DNA of 6,936 bases from Armatimonadota bacterium (GTDB lineage: Bacteria > Armatimonadota > Hebobacteria > CAIYQO01). A model generated the notes under the pieces. It ran no database searches and was not told the DNA's origin. It saw nothing but the letters and a program-made list of their open reading frames with translations. The stretch lies in the NCBI GenBank assembly GCA_022708765.1, contig JAKIYB010000240.1, positions 1-6,936 of the forward strand, written 5' to 3'. How positions within the stretch are numbered: position 1 is the first letter of the stretch; each line of letters starts with the position of its first letter. This document shows, piece by piece, positions 1 to 5,851 of the stretch. A program made the translations under genes and the position numbers.

Positions 1-225
1 GCCGCCGCTCCCCTCAACGGTGACGACCGCTTGCTCGGTTACGTCTCCCCCAGCGTCGGGGCAGTACGTTTTGGTTGGGACGCTCCACTGCGGGTGAACG
101 GTGTGGAAATCGCTATCCGTGATTACCCGCGCATGGAGAATCCCTACGCGCGGGTGGCGTTCGGCGATACGCGCCTCACCATGCGGTGCAGCGAGGAGGC
201 GCTGATGGTGGAGTTGCCGGGATAG
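1..225 (+). CDS. C-terminal end of an unrecognised protein (partial)
   Basis: The frame is open from the first base to a TAG at 223-225, giving the last 74 residues of a protein that starts outside the window. I do not recognise the family. The visible part alternates hydrophobic and polar residues with Gly/Asp/Asn turns (for example VRFGWDAPLRVNGVEI, then FGDTRLTMRC and ALMVELPG), which suggests a beta-sandwich end rather than a helical or membrane segment. Such C-terminal beta domains are common in multi-domain carbohydrate-active enzymes, and the next gene is a lyase of that kind, so a glycan-related protein is possible but unproven. Frame and codon use match the neighbouring real genes. 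The internal TTG at 31 and ATGs at 133 and 181 are not convincing starts because the frame stays open upstream. About 410 bases of non-coding DNA separate it from the next gene, so co-transcription is doubtful. Confidence 0.7.
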   Translation, partial: AAAPLNGDDRLLGYVSPSVGAVRFGWDAPLRVNGVEIAIRDYPRMENPYARVAFGDTRLTMRCSEEALMVELPG

Positions 226-253
226 AGGATAGCATGGGTGTTCTGGCGCGGGC

Positions 254-418
254 ATTAATGCTCTTTGACAAACGAATAGCGCTATGGTGGGGAACGTGGG
301 CACTGCAGTACTCCCTGCGGGGCCATCCGGCCAGGCGTCCCTCGGCAGGGACGCACCGGTTCGCGCAGACCAACCGGGTACCGAGCAGAGCGCTATTCAA
401 ATATCAAAGAGCATAAAT
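254..418. repeat. Long imperfect inverted repeat with structured interior
   Basis: Bases 254-283 and 389-418 are inverted copies of one another, matching at 25 of 30 positions by hand count. Both outer ends read ATGCTCTTTGA and both inner ends read GAATAGCGCT. The 105-base interior contains further stems: 335-342 with 347-354 (8 bp, 4-base loop), 356-361 with 372-377 (CCGGTT/AACCGG), and a short GGCC/GGCC stem at 321-332. The whole can fold as a closing stem enclosing several small hairpins. It could be a non-autonomous mobile element with 30-bp terminal repeats, a structured RNA, or a remnant of an rRNA leader or spacer, since TGCTCTTTGACAA at 259-271 is one base off the E. coli boxA. No target-site duplication was evident at the edges and no protein is encoded inside. 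Confidence 0.6.
313..355. repeat. Hairpin repeat, copy A
   Basis: This 43-base unit ends in a perfect 8-bp stem, GCGTCCCT (335-342) with AGGGACGC (347-354), around a four-base CGGC loop. It matches the unit at 422-464 at 31 of 43 positions. It lies inside the larger inverted repeat 254-418. The form (short GC-rich palindrome, repeated locally, non-coding) is that of REP-like elements, some of which are spread by RAYT transposases; no such gene is in this window. No T tract follows, so it is not a classical intrinsic terminator. Confidence 0.55.
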
Positions 419-421
419 ACC

Positions 422-464
422 CCCCGCGAGGCGTGTCGGCCAAGCGTCCACCTGCGTGGACGCA
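422..464. repeat. Hairpin repeat, copy B
   Basis: This is the second copy of the 43-base unit. The stem is GCGTCCAC (444-451) with GTGGACGC (456-463) around a CTGC loop. Two base pairs of the stem differ from copy A and both differences are compensated (C-G to A-T, and T-A to C-G), so pairing is preserved while sequence changes. It begins three bases after the right arm of the inverted repeat 254-418, which suggests a composite repeat region. Bases 465-557 that follow hold no gene, clear hairpin or promoter that I can support. Confidence 0.55.
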
Positions 465-557
465 ATGAATTTGATGGGTTGAAAAGCAAGTTGTGGTGTG
501 CTTGACCGGTAACTTTCCCGCTTCTCGCGAGTCAAAGCGAATGTAAGTGGCCATTCG

Positions 558-600
558 GCCCTCACCCCCTGTCCCTTTTCCCAATCCTGGGAGAGGGGGA
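558..600. repeat. REP-like C-rich/G-rich hairpin
   Basis: The segment runs from CCCTCACCCCCTGTCCC to GGGAGAGGGGGA. Bases 573-583 pair with 588-598 in an uninterrupted 11-bp stem, including two G-T wobbles, around a four-base loop. Elements with this look (CCCTCACCCC, then CCCTCTCCCA, then TGGGAGAGGG) are familiar as dispersed intergenic repeats in several unrelated bacterial phyla; this rests on memory, not on a search. It sits about 40 bases upstream of the lyase start. No T tract follows on the + strand, so a terminator role is unlikely. Confidence 0.5.
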
Positions 601-627
601 TGAAATGAAAAGTTGATCTTCACCTGT

Positions 628-632
628 GGAGG
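628..632 (+). promoter_or_regulatory. Ribosome binding site of the lyase gene
   Basis: GGAGG at 628-632 lies five bases before the ATG at 638. It decides the start: the in-frame GTG at 626 overlaps this Shine-Dalgarno sequence and would add MEVP ahead of the signal peptide, so ATG 638 is preferred. Confidence 0.75.
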
Positions 633-637
633 TTCCG

Positions 638-3600
638 ATGCGGTATGTAGTGTTGGCGTTGATGGCATGCGTGCTGCTGCCGGCGGGGGCGGCGGTGACG
701 AAGAGCTTTTCGATCACCGAGCCATTCGGGTTGGCGTGGGGGCCGGACCGGGTGAGCTATGTGGTGGAGTTCCCGCAGGGGCAGGTGACACCGAACGGGG
801 TGGCGCTAAAGGATACCGCCGGACAGCCGGTGGCGGTGCAGCTCTCAGATATCACTTACTGGGATGCGAAGAAGAAATCGGTGAAGTCAGCCACCGTCTC
901 TTTCATGGCAACGCTGGCGCCGCACGCGAAAGGCACATGGACGCTGACCGCCGGTACGAAGGCGGTGAAGCAGCCGAAAACGGACCTGGAGGCGGCGCAC
1001 GCCAAAGCGTCCATCGTGCTGACCACCGCGAAGACGGGTATTCGGCTGCCGGTCGGCGCGATGACCTACGCACAGCCGATGGCGGCGGATGGCGTGCCGC
1101 CGCCCATTCAAGGCATCCGACTGAGCGACGGCCGCTGGATCGGCAAGGGCTGGTGGGAAACCGAGCGCCCGTGCCTGGGCTACAGCGCGACGCTGACCGA
1201 TGCTGGTCCAGTGTTCGCCCGCGTGGCGCTGAGCTACACCTTCGCCGACAACACCTTTTATACAGCGACGGTGGAATTGAACGCCGGGCAGGACCTGGCG
1301 GTGATTTCGGAAGAGTTCAATCTTTCCGACGGCAAACGCTACGCGATGCCGGAGCAGGGCGGGGCGAAGCCGGGAGACACCTTCGCCTATGTGAAGCCGC
1401 ATTTCGTCTCGAAGACCGACGAGATGATGTGGGACTGGTGGTGCCCCAGTTCCGGGCTGGTGCCCTCGCCGAACTGCTACCGCTTCGCCTTTTACCAGGG
1501 GTTCCAGCCGGACAGCGCGGAGATTGCCGGCCGCACACCGCACGAATATATGAAACCCGGCGATGGCGGTCTGAATTATGGCAAAGACGGCCGCGTTATC
1601 AGCTTAAACGCCTGGAGCCAGTGGGTGGGCGACGAGTCCTTCTACTTCGGCGCATACAACGCGAAGGGCGGCGCGGATGAGCTGGCCATCGTGGCGCTGC
1701 GGCCGGGTGAATGGCTACACCCGGACCTTGACCCGCACCCGAACAAGACGCTGAAGCAGTATGTGCAGACGAACAACCTGTGGATTGACCGCGCGACGAA
1801 GCCCGACCTGATCCTGCGCGCGCCGACGATGCTGGGCAAACGCGTCTACGGCATCGGCGTGCTGCAACGGAAACCGGTGACTACCACCACCGACACCAAC
1901 CTGCCGGTTTCCTTTGGCGATGCCCCTACCGGCGTGGTCCCGGCGCTGGATAAGGACAACACGCCGAAGGTGAAGACGGGAACCGGCACGGAGATCATGC
2001 TGCGCCACATTCGCCTGGGCCGGCTGGAGCTGAATACGGTGAAGGACTGGGTGGTGGATTACCCGGAAACCTCAAAATACCCGCGGCTGTTCGTGGATGC
2101 CGGCGACCTAGAGCGGATGCGCAAGCGCGCCAAACAGAACCTGGCTGACCAGCAACACCTGCGCTGGGTACGCTGGTTAAACGACGGCAAGCCGGCAACC
2201 GGGCAGCAACTCATCAACGAGAGCCTGGCCTTCCTGACAAACTTCTGCCAGACCTTCGCCCTCACCGACTACGGACACATGATGTATGCCATCAACACCG
2301 GCACCATCGCCCACCAGGTGGATATCGCGCTGGCGGTGCCGGAGATCACACCGGAGCAGCGCGCGCAATTCCTGCGCCTTTCCGCGCTGAACCTGTACAA
2401 CAGCCTGGCGGACAACTACGTGCCACCGCGCCGCGCGGGTTTCGCCTGGGGGTCGGCGAATATGCAGGCGCAGTTGCGCGCCCGCGGGGCGCTGCTGGCG
2501 GCGCTGCTGCCCAACCATCCGGACGGGAACGCCTGGCGGCAATACCTGGCGGGATGGGTGACGGCCTATACCGAGTCGCAGGTGAACGAAGCCGGCGCCA
2601 CGCTGGAATGCCCGCACTACGGCGGCATGGCGGTGGAATTGGGCGTGGTGCCGCTGCTGGCGCTGTCGCACTGCGGCGATATTGATACCTCCGCGGCAAT
2701 TGCCCGCTACAAAGCGGCGGCCCGTCACCGGCTGGGCACGCTGTTGCCGTGGGACCTGCGCGGCAACATGCGCTCGGTTCCGCCGGTGGGCGACGGGTAC
2801 TACGATAGCGACGGCACGTTCATCATGATGGCGGCGCTGCTGGAGAAGGCGGACCCGGCATTGGCAAAGCAGCTCGTGTGGGGCATCCGCGAGAGCGGCG
2901 GCAGCATGGGCGGGCACCCTACGCTCATCGGCGCGCTCATTGACCCGGGTCTGGAACCACAGACGCCGGTGTTCGGCTCGGAAAACTACCCCGGTGATGG
3001 TTTTGTGATGCGCAACGGCTTTCCGCGCCGCGATGAGACGTATCTCTATGTCACCGCCGGCAGCTTTTCCGTTGGCCACGGGCATCCTGACCGCGGGGCG
3101 TTCATCCTCTACAGCAAAGGCGCGCCGCTGATGGTGGACTTCGCGGCGATGTATACTCCCAGCTTCCGTGAAACGTGGCATCATGCAGGCGGGCTGACGT
3201 TCGGCACCGATGAGCGCGTGAAACCCTGTCCCGGCAAGGATCACAAAGATTGCTACTATACCGGCAAAATCTGGGAACCACATTCCATTGAGCCGTTCAC
3301 TTCCGTCGAGCCCGGATGGGACCCGACAGCGAAAGATTTGGATGAGGCGTTTGGCACGGTGCAGGGATTCGTCAGTACGCCGCGAGCGGATTACGCGGAA
3401 ATGCACCGGCGCATCAGCTATTTGAATCGCGTACCGTATATGATGCCCGCGACACATGGCAAGCTGATTACCTATGCCAGCGGCAGCAGCGGCGATGATG
3501 TCTGGGCGAAGCACCCCTTCACATGGACGCGCCGCTACGCGCTGGTGAAGAGTCCCGATCCGCTGGGGCATAACTACCTGGTCTTCCGCGACGACCTGCG

Positions 3601-4162
3601 CGGCAACCAGGAGTTCACCCCCGCGCTGAACTTGTGGGCGATGGCGGATAAACTGGAGGTGAACGGCCAGTCGGGCCGGTATACCGGCACCTTCGGGGTG
3701 GATCTGGACTGCTATGTGGCCGAGCCGCGGACCTTCGCACATCGCACGCACACCATCAGCCACAATAACCAGTTCGGCTTCTCCTCCTATTTCAAGAAAA
3801 CCTTCGGCCAGACGAAGCCGTTTGAATCACAGATCCTCTTCCAGATTCCGCAGGCGCCGGGCAAGGGGGGGTACTTCGTCGCCCTGGTGCCGCGCAAGCC
3901 GGAGGAGCCACAGCCGACCTTCGCCACCGTGCTGGACGGCAACGGCATCCGGGTGACCTTCCCGGACCGCACCGATACCGTAGTGCTGCTGAACGCGCCC
4001 GGCACGGTGACACTGGACGGCCTGATCCTGCAGGGCACCGCCTTCGTCGTCACGCAGGAAGTCGTGAAGACGACGGTGACGCTGCTGGCGCCGGGCAGCG
4101 TGAAGCGCGGCGAGACGGTGCTGCTGCAGAGCGAGACGGCGAAGAGCATCGAGGTGAAGTAG
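638..4162 (+). CDS. Large secreted heparinase II/III-family polysaccharide lyase
   Basis: Predicted extracytoplasmic lyase of 1174 residues. Enzymes of this family cleave uronic-acid-containing polysaccharides by beta-elimination; the substrate here cannot be read from sequence. Residues 1 to about 19 form a signal peptide (MRYVVLALMACVLLPAGAA). Residues about 20-480 are beta-rich and not assigned to a named family. PRLFV at 482 begins a helical region (to about 780) like the alpha/alpha toroid of these lyases, with an E657-x2-H660-Y661 motif where the catalytic Tyr is expected. The C-terminal beta part carries the hallmark GHGHPDRGAF (H814, H816, D818), then D834 and H848/H849. These fit the catalytic and metal-binding His/Asp set of Pedobacter heparinase II as I remember it. 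Where many relatives have an Asn-His pair in the toroid, this protein has N608-M609. It is longer than typical heparinases (roughly 650-770 residues) because of the N-terminal extension. A strong terminator follows the stop. Fold assignment is good; activity is inferred. Confidence 0.85.
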   Translation: MRYVVLALMACVLLPAGAAVTKSFSITEPFGLAWGPDRVSYVVEFPQGQVTPNGVALKDTAGQPVAVQLSDITYWDAKKKSVKSATVSFMATLAPHAKGTWTLTAGTKAVKQPKTDLEAAHAKASIVLTTAKTGIRLPVGAMTYAQPMAADGVPPPIQGIRLSDGRWIGKGWWETERPCLGYSATLTDAGPVFARVALSYTFADNTFYTATVELNAGQDLAVISEEFNLSDGKRYAMPEQGGAKPGDTFAYVKPHFVSKTDEMMWDWWCPSSGLVPSPNCYRFAFYQGFQPDSAEIAGRTPHEYMKPGDGGLNYGKDGRVISLNAWSQWVGDESFYFGAYNAKGGADELAIVALRPGEWLHPDLDPHPNKTLKQYVQTNNLWIDRATKPDLILRAPTMLGKRVYGIGVLQRKPVTTTTDTNLPVSFGDAPTGVVPALDKDNTPKVKTGTGTEIMLRHIRLGRLELNTVKDWVVDYPETSKYPRLFVDAGDLERMRKRAKQNLADQQHLRWVRWLNDGKPATGQQLINESLAFLTNFCQTFALTDYGHMMYAINTGTIAHQVDIALAVPEITPEQRAQFLRLSALNLYNSLADNYVPPRRAGFAWGSANMQAQLRARGALLAALLPNHPDGNAWRQYLAGWVTAYTESQVNEAGATLECPHYGGMAVELGVVPLLALSHCGDIDTSAAIARYKAAARHRLGTLLPWDLRGNMRSVPPVGDGYYDSDGTFIMMAALLEKADPALAKQLVWGIRESGGSMGGHPTLIGALIDPGLEPQTPVFGSENYPGDGFVMRNGFPRRDETYLYVTAGSFSVGHGHPDRGAFILYSKGAPLMVDFAAMYTPSFRETWHHAGGLTFGTDERVKPCPGKDHKDCYYTGKIWEPHSIEPFTSVEPGWDPTAKDLDEAFGTVQGFVSTPRADYAEMHRRISYLNRVPYMMPATHGKLITYASGSSGDDVWAKHPFTWTRRYALVKSPDPLGHNYLVFRDDLRGNQEFTPALNLWAMADKLEVNGQSGRYTGTFGVDLDCYVAEPRTFAHRTHTISHNNQFGFSSYFKKTFGQTKPFESQILFQIPQAPGKGGYFVALVPRKPEEPQPTFATVLDGNGIRVTFPDRTDTVVLLNAPGTVTLDGLILQGTAFVVTQEVVKTTVTLLAPGSVKRGETVLLQSETAKSIEVK

Positions 4163-4180
4163 GAACACGAGATGAGGGTT

Positions 4181-4237
4181 GCGCACGCCTCGCTCAAGGA
4201 AGAAATCTCTTGAGCGGGGCGTGCGCGTTCTTTTGTT
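4181..4237 (+). terminator. Intrinsic terminator of the lyase gene
   Basis: Bases 4181-4198 pair with 4209-4226 in an 18-bp stem with a single T-G wobble and a ten-base loop. A T-rich run (GTTCTTTTGTT) follows directly. It starts 18 bases after the lyase stop codon, so lyase transcription is expected to end here, separate from the pilin gene downstream. Confidence 0.88.
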
Positions 4238-4269
4238 ATGACGGGCGATAAAAATATTGTCCTGGCGCA

Positions 4270-4298
4270 TTGACAACCGGTCTTGCGCGCTATACAAT
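4270..4298 (+). promoter_or_regulatory. Sigma-70-type promoter of the pseudopilin leader
   Basis: TTGACA at 4270-4275 is a perfect -35 hexamer. TACAAT at 4293-4298 is a five-of-six match to the -10 hexamer, with the optimal 17-base spacer. The initiation site should be near 4304-4306, leaving an untranslated leader of about 97 bases before ATG 4402. The promoter follows the lyase terminator immediately, so the pseudopilin is transcribed from its own strong promoter. The assignment assumes that the host uses the usual housekeeping sigma consensus. Confidence 0.8.
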
Positions 4299-4335
4299 CG
4301 TGTTAAGCGGTTATGCACGCCATACACGCGCTTTC

Positions 4336-4382
4336 GTCACCTCCAGGATGGGCGTTTCCGTCCCGGGGGTGACTATTTTTTT
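4336..4382 (+). terminator. Terminator-like hairpin in the pseudopilin leader (attenuator or small-RNA end)
   Basis: Bases 4336-4344 (GTCACCTCC) pair with 4365-4373 (GGGGGTGAC) in a 9-bp stem with one T-G wobble. After a single A/C mismatch, 4346-4351 (GGATGG) pair with 4358-4363 (CCGTCC), leaving a six-base loop. Seven consecutive Ts follow at 4376-4382. This is the form of an intrinsic terminator, yet it sits between the promoter (4270-4298) and the Shine-Dalgarno (4388-4394) of the pseudopilin gene. It would end transcripts after about 78 bases unless read through. It could be a riboswitch or attenuator expression platform, or the end of a short independent RNA. A possible competing pairing is ACGCC (4317-4321) with GGCGT (4351-4355), which is only five bases long. 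Confidence 0.7.
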
Positions 4383-4387
4383 CTGTG

Positions 4388-4394
4388 AAGGAGG
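4388..4394 (+). promoter_or_regulatory. Strong ribosome binding site of the first pseudopilin
   Basis: AAGGAGG at 4388-4394 is a full Shine-Dalgarno match, seven bases before ATG 4402. It fixes the start just ahead of the prepilin leader MRKG. The open frame extends further upstream, but that part covers the promoter and leader hairpin and is not coding. Confidence 0.85.
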
Positions 4395-4401
4395 TTCTTC
4401 C

Positions 4402-5049
4402 ATGCGTAAAGGTTTTACCCTTATTGAACTGCTGGTGGTGATCGCGATCATCGCCATTCTGGCAGCCATTCTCTTTCCGGTGTTTGCCAAGGCGCGCGAG
4501 AAGGCGCGCACGAATTCCTGCCTGAATAATCAGCGGCAGATCGCCATTGCGATCTCCATGTATATTCAGGACAACGACGAGAAAGTCTTTCCCGACCCGA
4601 AAGACAAGGCCTGGTCCAGCTACCTGAAGGACTACAACGAGGCCACGATCTACAACTGTCCCAGCGAAGATCTGGACGGCACGAACAACAACCCCGAGTA
4701 TGGCTTCAATGAACTCCTCTACGGCAACGCCCTCGGCGACATCAAAAAGCCGGAGGTAACCCTGGTCACCGCTGACCTGGTGATAGACGAAACGGTGCTG
4801 GCCAACAACGCCACCTGGGCATTGCGCACGCAGAGCAAAGACCTGGACATCGCCCCGCGGCATAATCAGGGCTTCGTGGGCGCCTGCATGGACGGCCACG
4901 TCGAATACGCGGTGGTGAAAGACGGCGACCCGGCCAATGTGCCGAGCGCCATCGGGCAGAAAGGCTGGCAGCTCGCTGGCAGCGGCGGCACCCCTGGACG
5001 GTGCTGCAGCCGCTCACCGAAGGCGCCGCCCCGAGCTACCTGGACCTGA
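4402..5049 (+). CDS. Pseudopilin with H-X9-DG domain, apparently frameshifted after about residue 197
   Basis: This encodes a prepilin-type protein of the type II secretion/type IV pilus superfamily. The leader MRKG is cleaved before F5 by prepilin peptidase, with E9 as the conserved Glu at mature position 5, followed by a hydrophobic helix to about residue 28 that anchors the protein in the inner membrane or packs the pilus core. AREKAR follows, then C40 and C86, a likely disulfide pair also kept in the paralog at 5852. The H-X9-DG motif of prepilin-processing-associated proteins is H154 with D164-G165. From about residue 198 the reading changes to a Cys/Arg/Ser/Pro-rich tail (GRCCSRSPKAPPRATWT) that looks out of frame, while frame 3 takes over with coherent protein up to 5708. 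A -1 shift within the CCCC run at 4991-4994 would give one protein of about 435 residues. Promoter, leader hairpin and Shine-Dalgarno lie directly upstream. Confidence 0.85.
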   Translation: MRKGFTLIELLVVIAIIAILAAILFPVFAKAREKARTNSCLNNQRQIAIAISMYIQDNDEKVFPDPKDKAWSSYLKDYNEATIYNCPSEDLDGTNNNPEYGFNELLYGNALGDIKKPEVTLVTADLVIDETVLANNATWALRTQSKDLDIAPRHNQGFVGACMDGHVEYAVVKDGDPANVPSAIGQKGWQLAGSGGTPGRCCSRSPKAPPRATWT

Positions 5050-5708
5050 GCGCTTATGGCAAGGACGGCTGGTGGTACTGGTACGGGTATTATGGCCCGG
5101 CTCGCAAGAGCGCGCCGTCCTACGTCACGCCGGACACCGCTACCGGGCTCACCCCCAATCTGAACTCCTTCGTGATGTATTCGTTCGGCTCCACCACCGC
5201 GACCAGTCCATTCCCGGCGGACAATATCAACCATCCGGAGACGGACGCCGGATCTGGCTCCAGCGGCACCAGCCCCTTCTACCAGCAAGGCGGCGACGGC
5301 GCGGGCAACCGAATTGTTCTGACCCGCGACATCATCCCGACGACGGTCAACTCAACCGGTCCTTACACTGTTTACTCGATTTGCCCGCGAGTCAACGGCA
5401 CGGGCGGCCGGCAAAAGGGCAACCAGATGCAGATCATCGTCACGGATAACCAGACGCACATCGTGACCTTCGCGCTAGCCCCGCACGCCGCGCTGGGCGT
5501 GGGCAACACCATTACCGCCGAGATCGAGGAAGCGGGCACGGGCAAGAAGGTCTCCACCACCTTCGTCAATACCGTCATCGGTTCGATGTGGTGCCGGTTG
5601 TCCTTCATGGCGTCCGATCCGTCCGGCGGGAAATTCATCATCAAGTTCACGCAAACTAGCATCAGTTGCGGCATCGGCCTGACGTGCCTGCTCTTCGACA
5701 CGCCGTAA
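5001..5708 (+). CDS. C-terminal beta-rich segment of the first pseudopilin, in a shifted frame
   Basis: This is an open frame of 235 codons in the -1 frame relative to the upstream pseudopilin, overlapping its end by 49 bases. The only early start is GTG 5001, which has no Shine-Dalgarno before it, so independent translation is unlikely. Read back across the shift it gives TPWTVLQPL, resembling LPAVLWPL at the same point after the H-X9-DG motif in the paralog at 5852; both then have Tyr/Trp-rich stretches (GWWYWYGYYG here, TGYWYYDG there). The rest is polar and beta-rich with no membrane segment. The final part (THIVTFAL, later GLTCLLFD) recalls beta-sandwich modules at the ends of some glycan-active proteins, which is a weak resemblance. 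Most likely it is the second half of a gene split by a one-base deletion, a sequencing error or programmed slippage. Paralog comparison gives good confidence that it is coding, but not that it is a separate gene. Confidence 0.6.
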   Translation: MLQPLTEGAAPSYLDLSAYGKDGWWYWYGYYGPARKSAPSYVTPDTATGLTPNLNSFVMYSFGSTTATSPFPADNINHPETDAGSGSSGTSPFYQQGGDGAGNRIVLTRDIIPTTVNSTGPYTVYSICPRVNGTGGRQKGNQMQIIVTDNQTHIVTFALAPHAALGVGNTITAEIEEAGTGKKVSTTFVNTVIGSMWCRLSFMASDPSGGKFIIKFTQTSISCGIGLTCLLFDTP

Positions 5709-5730
5709 CCGTTTATTTGTCGTCATGATC

Positions 5731-5770
5731 GTCGGGCGTGGATGCCCTCCACGCCCGACTCGACAGTATT
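5731..5770 (+). terminator. Hairpin after the first pseudopilin, possible terminator
   Basis: GTCGGGCGTGGA (5731-5742) pairs perfectly with TCCACGCCCGAC (5748-5759), a 12-bp stem with a five-base loop, 23 bases after the stop codon. The only T run (ATTTT, ending at 5770) begins several bases beyond the stem, so the terminator form is imperfect. It may act as a weak terminator, protect the 3' end of the message, or be another palindromic repeat like those at 313-464. Confidence 0.5.
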
Positions 5771-5814
5771 TTCCGCCTGGGCGACGCAGGTCACCAGGCA
5801 GTTATCCGAACATG

Positions 5815-5844
5815 GACGCGTCAAGGGGTGACGCGTCAAGGGGG
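5815..5844 (+). repeat. 15-bp tandem duplication that includes the ribosome binding site
   Basis: Two adjacent copies, GACGCGTCAAGGGGT (5815-5829) and GACGCGTCAAGGGGG (5830-5844), differ only in the last base. The second copy supplies AAGGGGG (5838-5844), the likely Shine-Dalgarno, seven bases before ATG 5852. The first copy carries a second purine-rich site, 23 bases from the ATG, too far to act directly. Confidence 0.75.
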
Positions 5845-5851
5845 TATTACT

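Noticed and set aside
479..550. Possible promoter for the lyase (TTGAAA at 479, TTGACC at 502)
   Set aside because: No acceptable -10 hexamer is found 16-18 bases downstream of either, so I cannot support a promoter there.
613..1680. Open frame of 355 codons on the plus strand in another frame
   Set aside because: It overlaps the signal peptide and N-terminal region of the lyase, has the Gly/Arg-rich composition of an out-of-frame reading, and has no convincing start.
2177..3763. Long open frame of 528 codons on the minus strand
   Set aside because: It lies fully antisense to the lyase gene, is rich in Arg/His/Ala/Gln as expected for a shadow of GC-rich coding, and shows no recognisable domain or ribosome binding site.
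3865..3871. Run of seven Gs inside the lyase gene, a possible frameshift site
   Set aside because: The frame continues without interruption on both sides and the composition does not change, so there is no sign of a shift.
4303..4899. Minus-strand open frame of 198 codons opposite the first pseudopilin
   Set aside because: It covers the promoter, the leader hairpin and the conserved pilin N-terminus on the other strand and has no features of its own.
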